DNA of 64,000 bases from Victivallaceae bacterium (GTDB taxonomy: Bacteria > Verrucomicrobiota > Lentisphaeria > Victivallales > Victivallaceae): contig JAKIUY010000006.1 in NCBI GenBank assembly GCA_021647315.1, positions 1-64,000 on the forward strand, given 5' to 3'. Both the position numbers and the translations under genes were made by a program. The notes beneath the pieces are model-generated. The model had not been told where the DNA came from. It saw only the letters and a program-made list of their open reading frames with translations, and did no database searches. Positions 34,836-43,702 of this stretch are shown here, in pieces (positions within the stretch are counted from its first letter, which is position 1; the number at the start of each line of letters is the position of its first letter).

Positions 34836-35489
34836 ATGAATGTAAAAATAATTGATTTAACCCGCGATATGCGTGATACGCTGTTTGTTGATGTGCCTGA
34901 AGCAAAAATTGCTGAAGTTGCACTACAGTCAGCCAATGTTGCCTATACTGGCATGGTTTATAATTTTTCCCATAGTTCAATGGCAGGAACTTACATTGAT
35001 TTTCCCGGACATATCAAAGAGTGTGCTGACGGCAATGATGCCGGTAACTATCCCATAGAATATTTATATCGTCAGGATGCTGATATTATCCATCTTGATC
35101 GCGTCAGTGGTTCGAGCGGCGTAAGTGCGGTTGAATTAGAAGCCGCACGATCTTCCAAAAACAGTGGTAATAAACTATTAATTATTAATGCACTCGGTGT
35201 TCTTGATTCTGGTGATATTGAAGAACGGACGGTTTTTCTCGATTCCAGTGCGGTGAAATGGATTATCAGGAACGGTTATCGTATTGTGATTTCTGATATT
35301 TATGAAAGTCGTGAATTGAATGGAGTTTTTTATGAACTGTTTAATGCGGGGATTATCACGGTTTGTGAACCGGCAAACCTGAATGCGATCAAAGGTGAAA
35401 CGGTGAAAATTTCTATTTTTCCATTACGCTATGCTGGGATTACGCAATTACCCTGCCGTTTAATAGCAGAAACGGTAGTTTATGATTAA
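34836..35489 (+). CDS. Cyclase-family (kynurenine-formamidase-like) protein, altered metal site
   Basis: The 217-residue protein follows the Cyclase/KynB fold: IIDLTRDMRDTLFVDVPEA at the start, the metal-site region HSSMAGTYIDFPGHIKE (about 48-64), LLIINALG, RIVISDIYES and FPLRYAGITQLPCRLIAE. The family motif H-x-G-T-H-x-D-x-P-x-H is only partly kept: the two histidines of H-x-G-T-H read M-A-G-T-Y, while the Asp and last His remain. It may use another ligand set or have lost catalysis. Relatives hydrolyse N-formyl or cyclic amide/lactone bonds. Neighbours on both sides also handle amide-type bonds. Confidence 0.7.
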   Translation: MNVKIIDLTRDMRDTLFVDVPEAKIAEVALQSANVAYTGMVYNFSHSSMAGTYIDFPGHIKECADGNDAGNYPIEYLYRQDADIIHLDRVSGSSGVSAVELEAARSSKNSGNKLLIINALGVLDSGDIEERTVFLDSSAVKWIIRNGYRIVISDIYESRELNGVFYELFNAGIITVCEPANLNAIKGETVKISIFPLRYAGITQLPCRLIAETVVYD

Positions 35490-35572
35490 TGCTTAACGAT
35501 TCAGGATTTTTAACAGAATCATTTAGTAACAGAATCATTTTTAATAGTGAATAAATTGAAGGTAAATAACAG

Positions 35573-37012
35573 ATGAATAAATCAGCAATAAAAGATGGGT
35601 TGAAAAAATTAGGACTGAAAACCGGAGATGTTGTGCTGTTGCATAGTTCTCTGCCAAGCCTGGGACAGGTTGATGGCGGTGGCGAAGCGGTCGTTGACGC
35701 ATTTTTAGAGGTGATTGGCAAGGATGGAACTTTAGTTGCGCCGGTTTTCGGTAAACTGGGCATTCTTACCGCGGTGATTAAAAATCATCCCGAAGCTGAG
35801 GTCAGTGATTGTCCGTTTGGAACAGTTGCGGCAATTGGTCGACAGGCGAAAGAATTTTGTCAGAATCATTGGCAGGCTGACACGGTACACGGTGAAAATA
35901 CACCATATCTTAAGATTGCCGATGCCGGCGGTTATATCTGTCTATTGGGCGTTGATCAGGATCGTAACACGACCATGCACTCGGTTGAAGCTCTGTTGCA
36001 ACTGCCCTATTTGCAGGAGTCCGGTGAAAGAACATTCTCAACCTCTGAAGGCGAACAGTGCAAGCGCTGGAAACATTATCCCGGGCCGCATCGTGATTTT
36101 ATCAATCTTGACAGTTTACTGTTAGAAGCTGAAATTATGAAAATGGGTCGAATTGGCAACGCCCAAGTGCGGCTGATTGACAGCAGAGCTATGCTTGACC
36201 TATGTTGTGCTGTTGGCGAGGAGGACCCGGCATTTGTACTGTGTGATAACCCGAACTGCAAGGATTGTCTAACGCAACGCGCGGCAATTTCCGCCAGTGA
36301 ACTTGAATGCGAATCTTTTTCTTTAGTTACTTCAGCGTTATTGGCTGGACGTTATGTTCCAGAAATGATCGAAAATATGCAGGAGAGTGGTATTTCGCAA
36401 ATCGAATTGGATTATATTCAGGGACAACCTATTCAGAATGTCAGTAAAGAAAAACTTGCTCAGGCGGTTAAAGAACTGCGGGATAATGGCTGTGAAGTCG
36501 TTTCGCTACGCAGTAGTTGTCTCGATGCAGATATTAGCAAATTGCTTGAAATGGCAGTTGAAAACAATATTCAGAATCTTGTAATACCATTTAATGCTGA
36601 TGTCGCAAAATATAGTGAACAAGCTGCGGCGTGCAAAGTGAACATAGCTTTTTATAATACTGTACAAAGTTCAGAGTATGTCAAGACGATATTGAAAAAA
36701 GCAAAAAGTGCTGGTCGCGTTGCCTGTCTGGCTTTCAGTGCGGTAAACTTTGCAATGACCGGCGAAAAGCCGTTCTTGACCAGCTATCGTAACGGGTTGC
36801 GGTCGTTTATCGTTCAGTTGGATCTCGAAGATATGACCCATGCTGGGAGCCCGACAGGATTGGCTGAAGGCAATGCCGAAGTTAAAGAGTTGATTTCAAT
36901 TTTAAGATGTCGTAATTTCTCCGGGCGGATTGTCCTGGGAGCAAAAAATCGTTTTACTGCCACGCTTCAGGAAAGCGCTGCGGAATTTAAATATTTATTG
37001 GAAACTATGTGA
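35573..37012 (+). CDS. AAC(3)-like acyltransferase fused to a TIM-barrel isomerase-like domain
   Basis: A 479-residue two-domain protein. Residues 1-265 match the aminoglycoside 3-N-acetyltransferase/FrbF family: KKLGLKTGDVVLLHSSLPSL, DGTLVAPVFG, and the active-site NTTMHSVEALLQLPYL with His and Glu kept. Two cysteine pairs (CDNPNCKDC, about 225) follow. Residues 270-479 resemble AP-endonuclease/xylose-isomerase-type barrels: EMIENMQESGISQIELDYIQ, CEVVSLRSSCLDADI, FVVQL-type strands and a late GRIVLGAKN, although a full metal site is not visible. Stand-alone AAC(3) enzymes use acetyl-CoA to acylate an amino group on an aminocyclitol. Here an N-acyl transfer in amino-sugar metabolism is more likely than drug resistance. 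Confidence 0.75.
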   Translation: MNKSAIKDGLKKLGLKTGDVVLLHSSLPSLGQVDGGGEAVVDAFLEVIGKDGTLVAPVFGKLGILTAVIKNHPEAEVSDCPFGTVAAIGRQAKEFCQNHWQADTVHGENTPYLKIADAGGYICLLGVDQDRNTTMHSVEALLQLPYLQESGERTFSTSEGEQCKRWKHYPGPHRDFINLDSLLLEAEIMKMGRIGNAQVRLIDSRAMLDLCCAVGEEDPAFVLCDNPNCKDCLTQRAAISASELECESFSLVTSALLAGRYVPEMIENMQESGISQIELDYIQGQPIQNVSKEKLAQAVKELRDNGCEVVSLRSSCLDADISKLLEMAVENNIQNLVIPFNADVAKYSEQAAACKVNIAFYNTVQSSEYVKTILKKAKSAGRVACLAFSAVNFAMTGEKPFLTSYRNGLRSFIVQLDLEDMTHAGSPTGLAEGNAEVKELISILRCRNFSGRIVLGAKNRFTATLQESAAEFKYLLETM

Positions 37013-37092
37013 TAGTTATACTTGTTTAGGTTGATATTTAAACTTTTATTTTTTACTTTTGGGCTTAAATAGCCAAATAAACGAACTGAAAA

Positions 37093-37953
37093 CTACCCAT
37101 AATGGGTATGTTTTTTTCTGAAATTATCTCGATAGGCGGTTGGGGGGATGCCGCGATATTTTTTGTAGAGACGCGAGAAATAGAATTGATCATTAAAGCC
37201 TAATTGGAATGCGACAGCTTCGATTGTCAGCCATGGCGAGGCGCGGAAAATATCATCGGCCCGTTTGAGTTTTGCTTCAATAACATATTGTTTGAATGAT
37301 ATACCAAGTGATTTTTTGAAAAGGTGTGAGATGGTTGAACGACTTTTGCCGAGCAGATCAGCTATTTCATCTAATGCTATATTACGGGTAACATTATCTT
37401 CGATATAGGCGGTTGCTCGACTTAACAGACGTTTGCCGCTTACTGTAACAATTTCCCGAGCGATAATATAATCTACCAAGACCGTAAAAAGCCCAAGAAT
37501 ATTTTTAAGTTTTTCCTTTGAAAAATAGGGTAGTTTATAAAATGCCTTACTTATTGCTGTTTCCATACCATTCTCCTGAGCATCCTTTTTTACCTTTTCA
37601 GGTAACTCTTTTGTCAAACGGTATTGGCCGATCATGGCATAGCCCACCAACTGTTTTTCAATGCTGATTGGTATAATCACTTCACCGATACCAGCGTGAC
37701 AGATATAGCTTACCGTATTCATGGTATGCTGACATTCACGACATTTTTCATTATCCATTGTCAGGCATGGTTCACGACCGTAAAATTTTTCCTGAATTAA
37801 ATGGCAGTAGTCAGAGTTGCTGCGATTAAGACCGCGTTTAAGGATTTTCCGGTCAAGTGAATAAAAGACAACCATGACTTCCGATACAAAGGCGAAATTA
37901 TCGAATATCTGCTGGATCTCATCATGGAGAATAATGTTGATTACTTTTTTCAT
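37093..37953 (-). CDS. AraC-family activator with PocR sensor domain
   Basis: Regulator of 286 residues from the start at 37953. The N-terminal PocR domain (about 1-170) has IQQIFDNFAFVSEVMVVFYS, the cysteine set REPCLTMDNEKCRECQHTM and YICHAGIGEVIIPISIEKQL; known PocR domains sense small hydrocarbon-type ligands such as propanediol. The C-terminal pair of helix-turn-helices shows TRNIALDEIADLLGKSRSTI and TIEAVAFQLGFNDQFYFSRL. An in-frame extension of 43 codons lacks a ribosome-binding site and is left out, though no start has a good one. It is divergent from the dehydrogenase gene at 38155, its probable target. Confidence 0.82.
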   Translation of the reverse strand: MKKVINIILHDEIQQIFDNFAFVSEVMVVFYSLDRKILKRGLNRSNSDYCHLIQEKFYGREPCLTMDNEKCRECQHTMNTVSYICHAGIGEVIIPISIEKQLVGYAMIGQYRLTKELPEKVKKDAQENGMETAISKAFYKLPYFSKEKLKNILGLFTVLVDYIIAREIVTVSGKRLLSRATAYIEDNVTRNIALDEIADLLGKSRSTISHLFKKSLGISFKQYVIEAKLKRADDIFRASPWLTIEAVAFQLGFNDQFYFSRLYKKYRGIPPTAYRDNFRKKHTHYG

Positions 37954-38154
37954 AATATGAATAAATATAGTATTAATTGCATAAAAGTCCATTGATTTGC
38001 ATTTTAAACTATTCAAAAAGGCATATTTATATTGTATTATATAAAATAGACGATATTCGAAAAGTGTTTCCTTTTCGTGCAACGTTTAATTAGGCTATTT
38101 ATATTATGTAAAACATAGGGACTAAAAGTTTAAAAATAAACCAAAGGATTTCTG

Positions 38155-39216
38155 ATGAGCAAAAAAGTAAAAGTTGGTATTATCGGGCTCGGTTTTATGG
38201 GGACAACTCACCTTGATATTTATCGTAATAATGACAAAGCAGAGGTTGTTGCAATTGCAGATATCAATCCGGCAAAATTAGCTGGTGATATTAGTTCTGT
38301 CTTTGCTAACATCGGTGGTGGGGACAATAGTATCCCGCTGGATTTACAGGGAATTGCCACTTATAGCGATGGCATGGATTTAATTGCGGATCTGAATGTT
38401 GATCTGGTCGACATTTGCGTGCCAACTTTTCTGCATCATAAATATGCAATGGCGACATTCGCAGCCGACAAACACCTGATGCTTGAAAAACCTATTGGGC
38501 GCACCAGTGAAGAGGCAAAGGAAATTGTTGAAACTGCTGGCAAAAGTGACAAATGTTTCACGGTAGGTATGTGTGTTCGTGCCTGGCCTGAATATCGTTA
38601 TGTTTATGAACAGTTCACTGCTGGGAAATATGGTAAATTGGTGAATGCCTTCTTCAAACGTGTCTCGCCTACTTTAGCTGGTAAGTCATGGGAAGACTGG
38701 TTTTCTGACGAGTCGCGTTCCGGCGGTGCATTGCTCGATCTACATCTCCACGATATTGATGAAGTGCTCTATCTCTTTGGCCGCCCCCGTGCGGTAACCT
38801 CCACCGGCAGTCGCGATTTCCGCGGTCAAGGTTCTGTCGATCACGTTTTTACCTTTTATGATTTTGATGATGGGAAAACAGTCGTTGCCGAAGGTGGTTG
38901 GTCGCCGAATGAAAATGTGCCGTTTGAAATGAGTTTTCAGTTAGTCTGTGAACAGGCAACAGTTATTTTTAATGCGGCTGGGTTGAATGAATATTTTGAA
39001 GATGGTAGAGTGGTCAAGCCGGATCTTTCAGCTTATCCTGGCCCTACCGGTTGGCATCAGGAACTTGACAGCCTGTTAGTTGCAATTCAAGCTGGAGGTA
39101 TCGCTGAAAAATATATCACTCCGGTTGAAATGGTTGATGGGATCTGTATCGCTGAAGCCGAACGTAAATCAATTGATAATAACAGTAATAAAGTAATAGT
39201 TGAATATTCAAAATAA
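38155..39216 (+). CDS. Gfo/Idh/MocA-family oxidoreductase 2
   Basis: A 353-residue NAD(P)-dependent dehydrogenase. KVGIIGLGFMGTTHLDIYRN starts the Rossmann fold; VDICVPTFLHHKYAMA, LEKPIGRTSEEAKEI (catalytic Lys about 112) and GGALLDLHLHDIDEVLYLFG (catalytic His/Asp about 190-205) follow. Overall closer to the inositol 2-dehydrogenase/GFO group than to the paralogue at 32586. Only 15 bp precede the isomerase gene at 39232, with which it must be co-transcribed. Inositol-type catabolic operons couple just such a dehydrogenase with a TIM-barrel isomerase or dehydratase. Confidence 0.88.
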   Translation: MSKKVKVGIIGLGFMGTTHLDIYRNNDKAEVVAIADINPAKLAGDISSVFANIGGGDNSIPLDLQGIATYSDGMDLIADLNVDLVDICVPTFLHHKYAMATFAADKHLMLEKPIGRTSEEAKEIVETAGKSDKCFTVGMCVRAWPEYRYVYEQFTAGKYGKLVNAFFKRVSPTLAGKSWEDWFSDESRSGGALLDLHLHDIDEVLYLFGRPRAVTSTGSRDFRGQGSVDHVFTFYDFDDGKTVVAEGGWSPNENVPFEMSFQLVCEQATVIFNAAGLNEYFEDGRVVKPDLSAYPGPTGWHQELDSLLVAIQAGGIAEKYITPVEMVDGICIAEAERKSIDNNSNKVIVEYSK

Positions 39217-39231
39217 AATAGGAACAGATGG

Positions 39232-40116
39232 ATGAAATATTACACAGCATTGAATTATTGGGTTTTAGGTGGATTTGCCGGAGAACTGTCACCGCAGGAT
39301 GCTATTCTGGCGGTAAAAGCTATGGGACTTGACGGTATTGAGTTTACTTTCGGCGACAGTTTAGATGAAGATATTACTCAGAACGAATGTGAAGCAATTG
39401 CCACTTTTGCGGCAGCACAGGGTGTTGGCCTGCGTTCATTAGCCACCGGTAGTTATTGGGGTTGTGCATTTGGTACGGATAATGTGGAAGAAAGAAATAG
39501 AGCGATAGCCTTTACTGAGAAATATCTGCATGTTGCGGCTTGGCTTGGAGCTGAACATATTTTGGTTGTACCAGGTGCGGTAGATGTTGCCTGGGATGAA
39601 TCACGTCCGGTAGTTCCCTATGAAACAGTATGGGATAATGCGACTTCAGCATTAAAAGAGTTATTGCCATTGGCAGAAAGCCTTAAGGTCAACATTTGTC
39701 TGGAAAACGTCTGGAATAAATTTCTATTATCGCCGATGGAGATGAAACTTTTCATTGATCAGTTTGATTCTGAATATATAGGCTCCTATTTTGACATCGG
39801 TAATGCGTTACTGAACGGCTATCCTGAACATTGGATTGAACTGCTCGGTTCTAGAATCAAAGCGGTTCACTTTAAGAATTTTTCCCGTGAAGATTGCGGT
39901 GGTGGTATCCATGGTTTCGGTGATGACCTAATCTCGGGCGATATTGACTTTACAAAAGTTATTGCTGCATTGAATAGTATCAATTTCACCGGGCCAATCA
40001 GTGCTGAAATGATTCCGTTCTGTCGCTTACCCGATTTGGTATTACCGGATGAAGCGTTGGCACGGGATACAGCAGAAAAACTTATTGCCATTTTGAAGCA
40101 AGATACTGTCAATTAG
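39232..40116 (+). CDS. Sugar phosphate isomerase/epimerase-type TIM barrel
   Basis: An AP-endonuclease-2-family barrel of 294 residues. Metal ligands are seen in AAWLGAEHILVVPGAV, NICLENVWNKFLLSP (Glu about 156), GSYFDIGNALLNGYPEHW (Asp about 186), KAVHFKNFSRED (His about 212) and GPISAEMIPF (Glu about 264). These match D-tagatose 3-epimerase/IolE/IolI-like proteins. It probably isomerises, epimerises or dehydrates the keto product of the dehydrogenase encoded just upstream. Confidence 0.85.
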   Translation: MKYYTALNYWVLGGFAGELSPQDAILAVKAMGLDGIEFTFGDSLDEDITQNECEAIATFAAAQGVGLRSLATGSYWGCAFGTDNVEERNRAIAFTEKYLHVAAWLGAEHILVVPGAVDVAWDESRPVVPYETVWDNATSALKELLPLAESLKVNICLENVWNKFLLSPMEMKLFIDQFDSEYIGSYFDIGNALLNGYPEHWIELLGSRIKAVHFKNFSREDCGGGIHGFGDDLISGDIDFTKVIAALNSINFTGPISAEMIPFCRLPDLVLPDEALARDTAEKLIAILKQDTVN

Positions 40117-40126
40117 CAATAATAGC

Positions 40127-40213
40127 GTTTTGCGATCTAAAAGCTATTAAAGAGCTGAGCAAATGAACTTAAACATGCACTGAAAACTATCTATAAGAAT
40201 TCACTGGTGTATA
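40127..40213 (+). repeat. Dispersed 85-bp repeat, copy 3
   Basis: GTTTTGCGATCTAAAAGCTA opens the same block as at 3427-3515, here more diverged in the middle and ending GAATTCACTGGTGTATAA. It fills the gap between two convergent genes. Confidence 0.7.
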
Positions 40214-40231
40214 ACTTCGCAAATGCACACC

Positions 40232-41407
40232 TTATTTATTGACTGCACCTAAAAGATATTTTTCCCGTGCCAGCAGGGCTGCCCCCTGCGAGGTCGCGAA
40301 CTGATCAAGCGATGAGAGTTTAATCTTTATCTGTGAAATTGCTGCAGGTTGACAGTTTAGTTCGAGGTATTGCCGGATATTGTTCAGCATCATGTCACCC
40401 AGTCCGGTCAGTTTGCCGCTGATAATAATAATTTCAGGATTAATCAGGGCAACAACAGCCTGTAATGCGATGGCAATATTGGCACATAATTCAGCGGCAA
40501 TTGATAATGCGCCTTTATCATTGCATTTGACTGCATCAATAAACTTCTCTATGGAGAAATTGCCCGATGTCAGCGTTGAGTTGACGCGGTGTTCAATAAG
40601 TGTTTCGATCTTTTTTTCAATGGTGGGTGTTGAAATTACCGTTTCCAGACAGCCACGGTTACCGCACTGACAAAGCGTGCCACCAGGATTAATGATCAGA
40701 TGACCGATTTCCATTCCACTATTGGTCGCGCCGAAAAAAAGTTGACCATTTTTTATCAATCCGCTACCTACACCATCGCCAATTGCCAAATTAAATAGGC
40801 TTTCCGGTAAATGGGGCTTTATCATAGAATACTCCATAAATGTTCCGGCATTAGCGCCTGACTCAATGATAATATTACTGATGCCGGTATGCTTTGCAAT
40901 AATTTGCCCGGTTGGAACATTGCGCCAGTTATCAATCGTCACCGCAATAACTGAAACCAAATTGTGACGGTCAACTAATCCCGGATCCGCTAACGCCAGA
41001 CCTTGAAGCTTTTCCCTGTCTAAATTGCTTTTTATGATTAATTCATCAATAAAAGCCAATAGCGCGGCAACCAGCTGTTCGCTTGAGCCGGTCGGATCAA
41101 ATTCACTGTATAAAGTTGTTGTAATATTACCCGAAAGATCTATAATTGAACCGAAAATTTTCCTGGGACGTAAATCTATGCCGATAAAATAGGCATGTTT
41201 GCTGTTGAATTTCAGGCTTGAAGCTTTGCGCCCTGTCCGCTTGCCCACCCGTTCCGGTTCATGCAACAGACCACTGGACTTTAATGCGTCTATTGCACTG
41301 TAAAGCGATGCAGGCCTAATATTGAACAGTTTAACCAAATCTTTTCTAGTTATTGCATTATTCAATAAAAGTTGCTCAATTATACTATTATGTAAATTTG
41401 TTTTCAT
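40232..41407 (-). CDS. ROK-family transcriptional repressor 2
   Basis: A 391-residue paralogue of the ROK repressor at 29833-31002, with the same layout: winged helix (ITRKDLVKLFNIRPASLYSA), FIGIDLRPRKIFGSIIDLSG, QGLALADPGLVDRHN, AIGDGVGSGLIKNG, and the zinc motif CQCGNRGCLE (about 254). Divergence is spread along the chain, so the two probably sense different ligands. It is divergent from the NagB-like gene at 41566; a perfect 24-bp palindrome (41412-41435) lies in its own 5' end and fits an autoregulatory operator. Confidence 0.88.
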   Translation of the reverse strand: MKTNLHNSIIEQLLLNNAITRKDLVKLFNIRPASLYSAIDALKSSGLLHEPERVGKRTGRKASSLKFNSKHAYFIGIDLRPRKIFGSIIDLSGNITTTLYSEFDPTGSSEQLVAALLAFIDELIIKSNLDREKLQGLALADPGLVDRHNLVSVIAVTIDNWRNVPTGQIIAKHTGISNIIIESGANAGTFMEYSMIKPHLPESLFNLAIGDGVGSGLIKNGQLFFGATNSGMEIGHLIINPGGTLCQCGNRGCLETVISTPTIEKKIETLIEHRVNSTLTSGNFSIEKFIDAVKCNDKGALSIAAELCANIAIALQAVVALINPEIIIISGKLTGLGDMMLNNIRQYLELNCQPAAISQIKIKLSSLDQFATSQGAALLAREKYLLGAVNK

Positions 41408-41411
41408 CTAG

Positions 41412-41435
41412 TTATTATACATTTAAGTATAATAA
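41412..41435. promoter_or_regulatory. Candidate ROK 2 operator
   Basis: TTATTATAC and GTATAATAA are perfect inverted repeats around ATTTAA, five bases from the ROK 2 start codon. A second palindrome, CAATATATATTG (41473-41484), overlaps the -35 of the opposite promoter. Confidence 0.5.
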
Positions 41436-41481
41436 AATGCAAATTAAATCATAGAAAAACTCGTTTAATATACAATATATA

Positions 41482-41509
41482 TTGAAAATATTAAAATAAT
41501 GTGTATAAT
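41482..41509 (+). promoter_or_regulatory. Candidate promoter of the NagB-like gene
   Basis: TTGAAA (41482-41487), 16-bp spacer, TATAAT (41504-41509), about 57 bp before the start codon. Confidence 0.45.
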
Positions 41510-41565
41510 TATTAGTTATAAGATGGAAAAGTATTTTAATACAATAATAACCAAGGAACAAGATT

Positions 41566-42492
41566 ATGAGAGCAATTAGTAAAGTCGCCCCTGGATGGTG
41601 GGATTATACCACTTTGGATCGTGAAATTCTTGATGATGCAGCTAAGATTAATATTGATAATTTACAGAGTTTTGCCCGTGATGGATTTAAAATCAATATC
41701 TATGATACGGTACAGGAGCTCTATTGTGCTGAAGCGTTGGAGTATATCACTGCCTGGCAACAGGCAACTGAAGAGCGTCCTGCCGGCATTTGCGGACCAA
41801 TTGGGCCGACTGAACAGTTACCGTTAGTTGCCCAGATGGTTAACGCGATGAATTTAAAACTTGAGCATTGTCATTTCTGGGGGATGGATGAATGGATTAT
41901 TGATGGCAAAGAGGTTGCGATTGATTTCCCGCTAGGGTTTGCCAAGGCAGATATGGACTTGTGTTTTAACCAGATTCGACCGGAGTTGCGGATGCCGATG
42001 GCAAATATGCATTTCCCGGGTGTTGATGCCAGTGCCTATAGTGACAGTTATGATCAATTCCGTTGCGTGCTGATGCAGGGTGGGCAGGGTGAAACCAAAC
42101 ATTGGGCTTTTAATGATCCACTTAAACGCGAAGGTAAATACAGAGATAATCCCCCGACCCCGGCAGAATATCGTCAGCTGGGAACCAGAGTGGTTGAACT
42201 TCACCCAATGACCCTGATTCAGAATGCCAGAACTTCCGGTGGTGGGACGGTACAGAATGTCCCTGGTCAAGCCGTTACAGTTGGTCCACGCGAAACTTGG
42301 AAAGCTGAAAAAGTATCTATCTGGCATCCAGGGCATCATGATAATCCATTCGGTATGCGTTTGACGACATTGATGATTTCCAAAGGACTTGCAGATGCCG
42401 CAGTGCCAATGTCACTGCTGGCTGAGCATCCCAATGTTCAGTTTAACTTTTTACGTAGTGGTTTCGGGGTCTGTGATGTTGAGATGCATTAA
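41566..42492 (+). CDS. NagB/6-phosphogluconolactonase-like isomerase
   Basis: A 308-residue protein of the NagB/RpiA fold. The family's catalytic Asp loop is seen as [12 protein letters not shown] (compare NMDEY in glucosamine-6-phosphate deaminase), with the phosphate/sugar loop [16 protein letters not shown] before it and [20 protein letters not shown] near the end. Spacing differs from NagB by several insertions (for example [19 protein letters not shown]), so it forms a separate subgroup. Known relatives interconvert amino-sugar phosphates with release of ammonia or open sugar lactones. With a PIG-L deacetylase following, a deacetylase-deaminase pair for an N-acetylated sugar phosphate is plausible. 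Confidence 0.75.
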   Translation: MRAISKVAPGWWDYTTLDREILDDAAKINIDNLQSFARDGFKINIYDTVQELYCAEALEYITAWQQATEERPAGICGPIGPTEQLPLVAQMVNAMNLKLEHCHFWGMDEWIIDGKEVAIDFPLGFAKADMDLCFNQIRPELRMPMANMHFPGVDASAYSDSYDQFRCVLMQGGQGETKHWAFNDPLKREGKYRDNPPTPAEYRQLGTRVVELHPMTLIQNARTSGGGTVQNVPGQAVTVGPRETWKAEKVSIWHPGHHDNPFGMRLTTLMISKGLADAAVPMSLLAEHPNVQFNFLRSGFGVCDVEMH

Positions 42493-42807
42493 GTAATTTT
42501 AGAATTATGAATGCAGATTGATGATGTAGCTCGAGCGTCTCGCTTGAGAAAAAAAACACAACCGGGACTGTACTCTAGTTAGAGCATATATGAGAAGGGT
42601 GTAAACTAGTAGTTTGCGATCTCCGAGCGCAAGTAGTAACGCATAGGTCAAGCTTAAATGCTTGAGTTGTCATGTTGTTTTAGCTGAACCGTAAAACCTT
42701 TTCGAATAGGGTCTAGTTAGATGCTGCTCAAAAGGATTTTCGAAATGCCGAAAATAAAGGCTTTTCGAGTACCGTCCAGTCATTAATAGAAGGATTTAAG
42801 AGAAAAT
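42493..42807. other. Gene-free gap between the NagB-like and PIG-L genes
   Basis: No reading frame of note. It holds a GAGCGTCTCGC palindrome (42532-42548) of the dispersed family and a symmetric run, CTTTTCGAATAGG with AAGGATTTTCGAAATGC, near 42700-42760. No promoter stands out. Confidence 0.3.
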
Positions 42808-43554
42808 ATGAAAAAAATAGCATTTGCTGTTGGCTGCCATCCGGATGATATTGAGTTTATGATGTCCGGTACTTTAATGCGTCTGAAAGCCGCCGGTTAT
42901 GAAATTCACTATATGAATGTGGCTAACGGCTCCTGCGGTTCTGATACACTGCCGGCAGCAGAAATTATTCGTATCAGGCGAGATGAGTCTATCGAAGCTG
43001 CCGCTTCAATTGGTGCAGTATATCATGAAAGTATCGCCAATGATCTGGAGGTGTTTTATGAACGTGATCTGCTGTTCAAACTTGGTGCGATTATGCGGGA
43101 AGTTGAACCGGATATTATTCTGACTCATTCGCCGGTTGAATATATGGAGGATCATTCAAATACCTGCCGACTGGCAGTCTCTGCGGCATTTACCCGTGGC
43201 ATGAAAAACTTCCCTACAATTCCGGCAACCGCTACGATCGCAAAACCGGTTACCCTTTATCACTGTCTGCCTTATGGCTTGCAGACCCCGCTATGCGAAC
43301 CGGTTACGGCTGATGTTTATATTGACGTAACAGCTGTGATGGACAAAAAGGCTCAAATGCTCAGTTGTCATAAAAGCCAGAAAGAGTGGCTTGATGTTAG
43401 TCAGGGGATGGATTCATATTTGACCACGATGGCTGAACAGTGTCAGGCAATTGGGCAGATGTCCGGTAAGTTTAATTATGCCGAGGGCTGGCGGCGCCAC
43501 CTCCACTTAGGTTTCTGCAATATCGCTGCCGATCCTCTGGCAGTATTGAATTAA
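42808..43554 (+). CDS. PIG-L/LmbE-family deacetylase
   Basis: Zinc-dependent N-deacetylase of the GlcNAc-PI de-N-acetylase superfamily (248 aa). The zinc and catalytic residues are clear: AVGCHPDDIEFMMSGT (His-Pro-Asp-Asp, about 10-13) and THSPVEYMEDHSNT (His and Asp-His, about 109-118). Known members remove acetyl from GlcNAc-phosphatidylinositol, GlcNAc-inositol (MshB), GlcNAc-malate (BshB) or chitooligosaccharides. The free amino sugar produced could be the substrate of the NagB-like enzyme encoded just upstream. Confidence 0.9.
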   Translation: MKKIAFAVGCHPDDIEFMMSGTLMRLKAAGYEIHYMNVANGSCGSDTLPAAEIIRIRRDESIEAAASIGAVYHESIANDLEVFYERDLLFKLGAIMREVEPDIILTHSPVEYMEDHSNTCRLAVSAAFTRGMKNFPTIPATATIAKPVTLYHCLPYGLQTPLCEPVTADVYIDVTAVMDKKAQMLSCHKSQKEWLDVSQGMDSYLTTMAEQCQAIGQMSGKFNYAEGWRRHLHLGFCNIAADPLAVLN

Positions 43555-43702
43555 ATAACCCAACCCAGTATCGGGCGGAGAATATAAGCTCTCGCCCTTG
43601 CTTAAATCGTCTTTCTTTTTTAGCAATATGAGATTGCAAAGTGGATTTTTAACAGTAGCTTAAAAGATATCTTATTCATACTCAAAAATAGGAAAAGTTT
43701 AG

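Noticed and set aside
35573-37012. Aminoglycoside resistance gene
   Set aside because: The first domain is AAC(3)-like, but the fusion and the sugar-metabolism neighbours make a metabolic acyltransferase more likely; resistance cannot be claimed.
37954-38082. 43-codon N-terminal extension of the AraC-PocR regulator
   Set aside because: AT-rich, no ribosome-binding site, and outside the PocR domain; it covers the divergent promoter region.
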